Shown: positions 6,953-10,928 of the stretch, one piece after another
Numbering within the stretch: the stretch's first letter is position 1
Layout of the letters: every line of letters begins with the position of its first letter
From: Treponema sp.
Lineage (GTDB): Bacteria > Spirochaetota > Spirochaetia > Treponematales > Breznakiellaceae
Reading direction: 5' to 3'
Length of the DNA: 10,928 nt
NCBI GenBank assembly: GCA_031255815.1
Contig: JAIRRU010000117.1
Coordinates: forward strand, 1 to 10,928
The notes under the pieces: generated by a model
Told to the model about the DNA's origin: nothing
Database searches by the model: none
The model's input: the letters and a program-made list of their open reading frames with translations, nothing else
Made by a program: the position numbers and the translations under genes

Positions 6953-7846
6953 ATGTTTGAACGCTTAAAAAAAGAATTGCCTTTACATATACTGCTCATT
7001 CCCGGTGTCGTCCTGACCTTTATTTTTTCCTATCTGCCTATATACGGGCTTATCATGGCCTTTGAGGATTACAATCCCGGCCTGGGATTTTTTAAATCCC
7101 CCTGGGTAGGGTTTGAAAATTTCAGGCTGGTTTTTTCCCAGGGGCAGTTTCAGCGTACTATTTTTAATACCCTTTTTATTTCCTCTTTTAAAATTGCCAT
7201 CAGTACCTTTTCTTCTGTGGTTTTCGCCCTGCTCCTGAACGAAATCCCCTGTAAATTGAGCAAAAGACTGTTCCAGACCATTGTATATATCCCTAATTTT
7301 ATATCCTGGGTTATCATGGCCGGTATTTTGTTTAACATTCTGGCCGCCGACGGGCCCCTCAATCTGCTCCTCGGCCTGTTTGGTATCAGTCCGGTTCAGT
7401 TTTTATCAAACCCGCTGGTTTTCCGCTGGACTATTATCATAAGCGATGTCTGGAAAACCTTCGGTTTCGGTACGGTAGTTTATCTGGCGACCATTACGTC
7501 TATTGACCCCGGGCTCTACGAGTCTGCCGTTATTGACGGGGCGGGCCGGTTCAGGCAGATCCTGCATATTACGCTGCCCAGTCTGGGCCCCATCATAGTC
7601 CTCATGACGGTGCTGGCCCTGGGGAATGTGCTGAACGCCGGCTTCGACCAGATTTATAACCTGTATTCCCCCGCGGTTTACACGTCCGGGGACGTTATTG
7701 ATACTTTCGTATACCGGCTGGGGCTCCAGAACGGGAAATACTCCATCGGCACGGCGGTGGGCCTGTTCAAATCCGTCGTTTCCTGCATGCTCATTTCCCT
7801 GTCCCTGATCATCGCCGACAAAGTGGCGAATTACAAAGTTTTTTAG
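6953..7846 (+). CDS. Sugar ABC transporter permease, LplB-type (MalF-like)
   Basis: 297 residues, starting at ATG 6953 after GGAGGGGG at 6939-6946 with a 6-nt spacer. About six hydrophobic segments are visible, the first at about 11-36. The cytoplasmic EAA loop that docks the ATPase is E190-S-A-V-I-D-G-A-G followed by I-L-H-I-T-L-P to 209. The C-terminal stretch with D-T-F-V-Y-R and T-A-V-G-L-F-K-S-V-V (248-276) is characteristic of LplB/YteP-type permeases that pair with large binding lipoproteins. The stop TAG at 7844-7846 lies inside the ribosome binding site of the next permease, so translation is tightly linked. No ATP-binding subunit gene is found in the window. A shared MsmX-type ATPase encoded elsewhere is the usual arrangement for this family. 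Confidence 0.93.
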   Translation: MFERLKKELPLHILLIPGVVLTFIFSYLPIYGLIMAFEDYNPGLGFFKSPWVGFENFRLVFSQGQFQRTIFNTLFISSFKIAISTFSSVVFALLLNEIPCKLSKRLFQTIVYIPNFISWVIMAGILFNILAADGPLNLLLGLFGISPVQFLSNPLVFRWTIIISDVWKTFGFGTVVYLATITSIDPGLYESAVIDGAGRFRQILHITLPSLGPIIVLMTVLALGNVLNAGFDQIYNLYSPAVYTSGDVIDTFVYRLGLQNGKYSIGTAVGLFKSVVSCMLISLSLIIADKVANYKVF

Positions 7847-7858
7847 GAGGGCTCTATT

Positions 7859-8746
7859 ATGATTTTCAGGACAAGAGGGCAGAAGATATTCAATGTTTTC
7901 AATTATATTTTTATCAGCCTGGTTTGCCTGTCCTGTTTTCTGCCCATATTAAACACCCTGATGGTGTCTTTCAGCTCGCCGTCCTTTGTGTCCGCCGGAA
8001 AGGTATACTTCTGGCCCAAGGGTTTTACTACCATGTCCTATGAGTTCGCTATCAGTAACGGTAAGTTCCTGCGCGCTTTCCGGGTTTCCGTACTGCGCTG
8101 CGTCCTGGGGGTGTCTATTAACCTGTTTATGATGGTAACTACGGCTTACCCCCTTTCCAAGACCACGGCCCGCTTCGGCGCCAGGAATTTTTACATGACC
8201 TTTTATGTTATCACCATGCTTTTCGGGGGCGGCCTGATCCCCTACTATATCCTGGTGACCCAGCTGGGGCTGATGAATACCATTTGGGCCCTGGTTCTGC
8301 CCCTGTCCTGCCCGGTGTATTCCATGGTCATTCTGATGAACTTTATGCGGAGCCTGCCCGCCGAGCTTGAGGAAGCGGCTATGATAGACGGCGCGGGCCA
8401 CTTTAGGACTCTTTTTTCGATTTACCTTCCGGTCTTGAAGCCGGCCTTGGCCACAGTGGGCCTGTTCGCGTTTGTATACCATTGGAACGATTGGTTTACC
8501 GGAGCGCTGTTCATGCACTCCCCCCAAAACTACCCTCTGCAGACCTATCTCCAAACCCTTTTGGTTAGTTTTAGAGAAATGCTGCGGCAATCGGGTTCGA
8601 ACTATTACGAACTGCTCAGGCGGATGAACGAACAGACAGGCCGGGCGGCCCAACTGTTCATGGGTTTGGTGCCCATATTAGTGGTGTACCCGTTCCTCCA
8701 AAGGTACTTTACCACAGGTCTGGTGGTTGGCAGCGTTAAAGGCTGA
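7859..8746 (+). CDS. Sugar ABC transporter permease, LplC/YtcP-type (MalG-like)
   Basis: 295 residues, starting at ATG 7859. AGGAGG at 7845-7850 overlaps the previous stop and sits eight bases from the start. About six membrane segments are visible, beginning at about 14-36. The EAA loop is E171-E-A-A-M-I-D-G-A-G at 171-180, continuing to L-P at 190-191. Y-H-W-N-D-W-F (207-213) and the ending Q-R-Y-F-T-T-G-L-V-V-G-S-V-K-G are typical of the LplC/YtcP subgroup. It forms the heterodimeric channel with the upstream permease in the inner membrane. The 12-nt intergenic gap indicates one transcript. The family call is secure; the substrate is not shown by the sequence. Confidence 0.93.
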   Translation: MIFRTRGQKIFNVFNYIFISLVCLSCFLPILNTLMVSFSSPSFVSAGKVYFWPKGFTTMSYEFAISNGKFLRAFRVSVLRCVLGVSINLFMMVTTAYPLSKTTARFGARNFYMTFYVITMLFGGGLIPYYILVTQLGLMNTIWALVLPLSCPVYSMVILMNFMRSLPAELEEAAMIDGAGHFRTLFSIYLPVLKPALATVGLFAFVYHWNDWFTGALFMHSPQNYPLQTYLQTLLVSFREMLRQSGSNYYELLRRMNEQTGRAAQLFMGLVPILVVYPFLQRYFTTGLVVGSVKG

Positions 8747-8750
8747 GTTC

Positions 8751-8792
8751 TTGCCTTTGCCGCTTAAGTCCGGTATATTTCTCTTCGGAGAA
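8751..8792 (+). promoter_or_regulatory. Candidate sigma-70-type promoter and UUCG hairpin upstream of the SDR gene
   Basis: TTGCCT (8751-8756) and TATATT (8774-8779) match the -35 and -10 consensus at four and five of six positions with exactly 17 bp between them. The predicted start falls in TTCTC-TTCG-GAGAA (8779-8792), a 5-bp stem closed by a stable C(UUCG)G tetraloop. The SDR gene could therefore be transcribed independently of the transporter as well as by read-through. Confidence 0.4.
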
Positions 8793-8827
8793 CTTAATAT
8801 CAGAGGACATACGGCGGAGGTAACGGT

Positions 8828-9820
8828 ATGAAGGCGCTTATCATCGGCGGCACCGGGGTTATTTCGACAGACGTGGTCAGGCTTGCCCTGGCCGGGGGCT
8901 GGGACATTACCCTGCTTAACCGGGGGCGGCAGAGCGGCGCCGTCCCCCAGGGGGCCCGCGTCATTGAGTGCGACGCCAGGGACGGGGAGGCTATGCGGAA
9001 AGCCCTGGAGGGGAAGCGTTTCGACGTGGTGGCCAACTTTATCGGCTACCTCCCCGAACAGGTTGAGCAGGATATCCGCCTTTTCGAGGGCAACTGCGAT
9101 CAGTACCTGTTCATCTCCACCTGCTGCGTCTACCAGAAACCGGACGGCCCCTATCTGACCACCGAATCCAGCCCGCTGCGGAACCTCAATTCCCTCTACG
9201 GCCGGCGGAAGATAGCCTGCGAGGAAACCCTTAACCGGGCCTACCGGGAAAGGAATTTCCCCGTTACCATCGTGCGGCCCAACTGGACCTACAACAGGGG
9301 AACCATCCCCTTTATCATGAGCCCCTGGACCCTCGTGGATCGGCTTGAGAAAGGGCTGCCCGTCATCATCCCCGGAGACGGGGAGAGCCGCTTTACCATC
9401 ACCCACGCCGCGGATTTTGCCCTTGGTTTTACGGGGCTTATGGGAAACTACCACGCCATCGGCCACGCCTTCCACATCACCGGAGAAGAGGCCCTTACCT
9501 GGAACCAGTACCTGGAGCAGATTGAGCGGATCACCGGGCGCAAGGCGGAGGCCGTCCGCATCGCCACCGATTTTATCTGCCAGGTAAACCCCGCCCTGCA
9601 CGATGACCTGAAGGGGGACAAGACGGTAAACTTCCTCTTCGACAACACGAAGATACGGCGCTTCGTCCCCGGCTTTGCCGCCCGTATTTCCTACTACCAG
9701 GGGGTGAAGGAATCAATAGAATACCTGAGATCCCGCCCGGAACTGCAGCAGATCGACGCCGCCTATACCGCCGGCTATGAAAAGGTGCTGGCCGCCTATG
9801 CCGGTGTTCTGAAAGGGTAG
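8828..9820 (+). CDS. NAD(P)-dependent short-chain dehydrogenase/epimerase-like protein (extended SDR)
   Basis: 330 residues, starting at ATG 8828 with GGAGG at 8816-8820, seven bases upstream. The N-terminus M-K-A-L-I-I-G-G-T-G-V-I-S-T is the Rossmann nucleotide-binding turn. Its third glycine is replaced (GGTGVIS), as in one atypical branch of extended SDRs. N-R-G-R at 31-34 after the second strand suggests a cofactor-binding Arg. S97-T98 and Y124-x-x-x-K128 (Y-G-R-R-K) give the usual catalytic Ser/Thr-Tyr-Lys set. V-R-P-N-W-T-Y (149-155) is the conserved segment after the active site. The C-terminal half from about 160 is the variable substrate domain. The substrate is unknown. Its place 81 bp after two sugar permeases, near a GH4 glycosidase, suggests a sugar or sugar nucleotide, but this is inference. 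A candidate promoter upstream suggests it is not strictly tied to the transporter. Confidence 0.8.
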   Translation: MKALIIGGTGVISTDVVRLALAGGWDITLLNRGRQSGAVPQGARVIECDARDGEAMRKALEGKRFDVVANFIGYLPEQVEQDIRLFEGNCDQYLFISTCCVYQKPDGPYLTTESSPLRNLNSLYGRRKIACEETLNRAYRERNFPVTIVRPNWTYNRGTIPFIMSPWTLVDRLEKGLPVIIPGDGESRFTITHAADFALGFTGLMGNYHAIGHAFHITGEEALTWNQYLEQIERITGRKAEAVRIATDFICQVNPALHDDLKGDKTVNFLFDNTKIRRFVPGFAARISYYQGVKESIEYLRSRPELQQIDAAYTAGYEKVLAAYAGVLKG

Positions 9821-9825
9821 AAGGC

Positions 9826-9868
9826 GGGGTATTAAACCCCATCGGTACGAATAAATTTCCTCGAAATT
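9826..9868. terminator. Weak paired stem-loops between convergent SDR and macro-domain genes
   Basis: GGGGT (9826-9830) pairs with ACCCC (9836-9840) across a 5-nt loop. AATTTC (9854-9859) pairs with GAAATT (9863-9868) across CTC. The first is six bases after the SDR stop. Neither is followed by a clear T-run. They are the only termination-like structures seen in the 109-bp gap between the convergent genes. Confidence 0.3.
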
Positions 9869-9929
9869 GCGGGTTAAGTTGAGCCGTCTTGGCAACACGG
9901 AAGATTATACTGGCGGGGGGATTTTCGGT

Positions 9930-10493
9930 TTACAGGGCCGCGGGCCGGGGCGGGTCATGGGATCCGGACAGCAAGGCCCGGTAGATCCGGTAGTTTTCCT
10001 CGTCAAAGCAGACGAAGACGATCCTTTCTATTGCCGGGGTTGCCGGAAGGGTGTTTCCGACCGTCTCCACGGCAAGGGCGGCGGCCTTGTCCTTGGGGTA
10101 GCCGTAGATCCCGGTGCTGATGTTGGGGAAGGCAAGGCCCGTAAGCCCTTCACCCTGGGCCAGGAGCAGGCTTTTCCGGTAACAGGAGGCCAAAAGTTCC
10201 GCCTCGCCCTGCCCGCCGCCGCGCCAGACCGGGCCTACCGTGTGGATCACCCGCCTGCAAGGGAGTTTCCCCGCCCCGGTTATCACCGCGTCCCCGGCGG
10301 GGCAGGGGCCGCCGGGGAGTTCCCGCCGCTCCCGGGCAATGCGGATGCACTCCTCCAGCAGGGCGGGCCCCGCGGCCGCGTGGATAGCCCCGTCCACCCC
10401 CCCGCCGCCCATAAGGCTGGAGTTGGCGGCGTTCACGATAGCGTCTATCCGGAGCCGGGTGATGTCGCCCCGGAAAAGTTCTATGATTGCCAT
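9930..10493 (-). CDS. Macro-domain protein, MacroD/YmdB-type (ADP-ribose / O-acetyl-ADP-ribose hydrolase)
   Basis: 187 residues. I chose ATG at 10493 (minus strand) because the macro fold begins at once: [12 protein letters not shown]. The same frame is open to a GTG at 10727, but the extra 78 residues are not part of the fold and include a fragment of another protein. A weak GGGG ribosome site lies four bases upstream. Conserved elements in order are G-D-I-T (9-12), N-A-A-N (21-24), [10 protein letters not shown] (29-38), the V-I-H-T-V-G-P segment (82-88), and I-S-T-G-I-Y-G-Y-P (125-133) around the ligand phosphate. The family binds ADP-ribose and removes it from proteins or hydrolyses O-acetyl-ADP-ribose. 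All catalytic-loop features are present, so activity is expected. The target is unknown and the neighbours give no clear pathway. Confidence 0.9.
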   Translation of the reverse strand: MAIIELFRGDITRLRIDAIVNAANSSLMGGGGVDGAIHAAAGPALLEECIRIARERRELPGGPCPAGDAVITGAGKLPCRRVIHTVGPVWRGGGQGEAELLASCYRKSLLLAQGEGLTGLAFPNISTGIYGYPKDKAAALAVETVGNTLPATPAIERIVFVCFDEENYRIYRALLSGSHDPPRPAAL

Positions 10494-10539
10494 TTTACCC
10501 CGCTTTAAACGCCTGCAGCCGCTTGGCCCGCGGCGCTCA

Positions 10540-10558
10540 ACCGCCTGCTTCAGGCGGT
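10540..10558 (-). repeat. Short perfect hairpin upstream of the macro-domain gene
   Basis: ACCGCCTG (10540-10547) and CAGGCGGT (10551-10558) form an 8-bp perfect stem with a 3-nt loop. It sits where resemblance to a TolB-type protein stops, about 50 bp before the macro-domain start. It could be an mRNA structure, a terminator stem for the upstream ABC-F gene (no T-run follows), or the scar of a small repeat. Confidence 0.5.
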
Positions 10559-10670
10559 AAGAGATAAAGGCGGCCCGCTCCCCGTTGGGAGAAACATGGC
10601 CGAACCAGTTGTTGCTTCCATCAAAGGTCATCTGGGCGGGACTGGAACCGTCCGCCTCCATTTTTCCCAC
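10554..10670 (-). pseudogene. Fragment resembling a TolB-type beta-propeller protein
   Basis: In the minus frame that later becomes the macro-domain gene, about 39 residues contain [17 protein letters not shown] and H-V-S-P-N-G-E-R, then A-A-F-I-S-Y. This matches the repeat pattern of TolB/WD40-like propellers (D-G-S ... L-T-F-D ... N-N-W-F-P-H-x-S-P-D-G). Nothing propeller-like is found before or after. It overlaps, in another frame, the last codons of the ABC-F gene and stops at a small hairpin. I read it as gene debris. A functional N-terminal extension of the macro-domain protein is less likely but not excluded. Recognition is by motif only. Confidence 0.5.
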
Positions 10671-10928
10671 ATTGGCGGGCCTGCTCCAGTTCTTCCGCCA
10701 GATCTTCCCAGCCGGCGGTTTTTTCACTTATCGCCCCGGTAAGGGCCTTAAGTTTCTCCTGAACCGCCCGGGCTTTTTCACCGTTGGAGTAGACCTCCGG
10801 AAGGCTTAGCCGCGCCTCCAGCCCGGCCTTCTCGGCCTCCAGTTCCTCCAGGGCCTTGAGGATCTCCGCCTCCCGCCGTTCCAGCCTGCGGATCAGGGTC
10901 TGGCGCTGCTTTACCGCTTCCCGCCGCT
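10621..10928 (-). CDS. C-terminal end of an ABC-F family ATPase (5' part outside window)
   Basis: The minus strand is open from the window edge (first whole codon at 10926) to TGA at 10621, giving 101 visible residues. They are rich in Glu, Lys, Arg and Leu with heptad spacing, a coiled coil. The segment [15 protein letters not shown] is typical of the C-terminal coiled-coil domain of Uup/EttA-type ABC-F proteins, which act on ribosomes. No ABC motif is visible because the ATPase domains lie beyond the edge. After about E-E-L-E-Q-A-R the last 18 residues are Gly/Arg/Cys-rich and do not continue the helix. They are read out of frame through the TolB-like fragment, which suggests the natural stop was lost and the tail is acquired. 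The family call rests on the coiled coil alone. Confidence 0.65.
   Translation of the reverse strand, partial: RREAVKQRQTLIRRLERREAEILKALEELEAEKAGLEARLSLPEVYSNGEKARAVQEKLKALTGAISEKTAGWEDLAEELEQARQCGKNGGGRFQSRPDDL

Noticed and set aside
8678..9601. Minus-strand open frame of 307 codons opposite the SDR gene
   Set aside because: The SDR on the plus strand has a clear Rossmann turn and catalytic Tyr-Lys. The opposite frame is Gly/Pro-rich with no domain.
9867..10508. Plus-strand open frame of 213 codons opposite the macro-domain gene
   Set aside because: The minus strand carries all macro-domain motifs. The plus frame is a shadow.
9930..10727. A 265-residue fused protein starting at GTG 10727
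   Set aside because: The macro fold starts at residue 79. The preceding part overlaps the ABC-F gene and holds an unrelated propeller-like fragment, so the internal ATG at 10493 is the better start.
10728..10750. Possible frameshift near the end of the ABC-F gene
   Set aside because: Careful re-reading of the complement gave one continuous frame ([10 protein letters not shown]) with no frameshift.

Overview
The window reads as chromosomal DNA of a spirochaete, most likely a Treponema-type or related gut spirochaete. This rests on the gene content: an M23 peptidase paired with a bactofilin, a YaaR–PSP1 pair, a relaxed lipobox on the solute-binding protein, and a LplB/LplC-type sugar transporter encoded without an ATPase. 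The coding DNA is fairly GC-rich. The taxonomic call is inference from family knowledge; there is no rRNA or other marker gene in the window.

Layout. (a) 1-465: 3' end of a gene for a probable outer-membrane beta-barrel protein. (b) 621-3630, plus strand: a tight four-gene cluster consisting of an M23 peptidase, a bactofilin, a YaaR/DUF327 protein and a PSP1/RicT-like protein, with gaps of 13, -14 and -4 nt. It joins a cell-shape/wall module to a module whose PSP1 member is related to an RNase Y cofactor. It ends in a perfect 15-bp stem-loop shared with the convergent gene that follows. (c) 3668-9820: a sugar-uptake locus. A GH4 glycosidase (alpha-galactosidase-like, CHSV motif) runs leftward. 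Divergent from it are a large solute-binding lipoprotein, two CUT1-type permeases, and a short-chain dehydrogenase/epimerase-like protein behind its own candidate promoter. No ATP-binding subunit is encoded, so a shared ATPase elsewhere is expected. (d) 9930-10928, minus strand: a macro-domain ADP-ribose hydrolase-type gene preceded by the C-terminal end of an ABC-F protein. Between them lies a short segment resembling a TolB-type beta-propeller fragment that stops at a small hairpin, which looks like gene debris.

Working together. In (c), an extracytoplasmic lipoprotein would capture an oligosaccharide, two permeases would import it, and cytoplasmic NAD/Mn-dependent GH4 chemistry plus an SDR oxidoreductase would process it. 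In (b), the M23 peptidase is a membrane-anchored periplasmic enzyme that a bactofilin scaffold could position.

No tRNA, rRNA, CRISPR array, transposase, integrase or phage gene was seen, and there is no gene-free stretch longer than about 165 bp. I found no clear candidate for an entirely new system. The points most worth a second look are the gene-debris junction at 10540-10670, the stem-loop separating the binding-protein gene from its permeases, and the unassigned SDR in the sugar locus.
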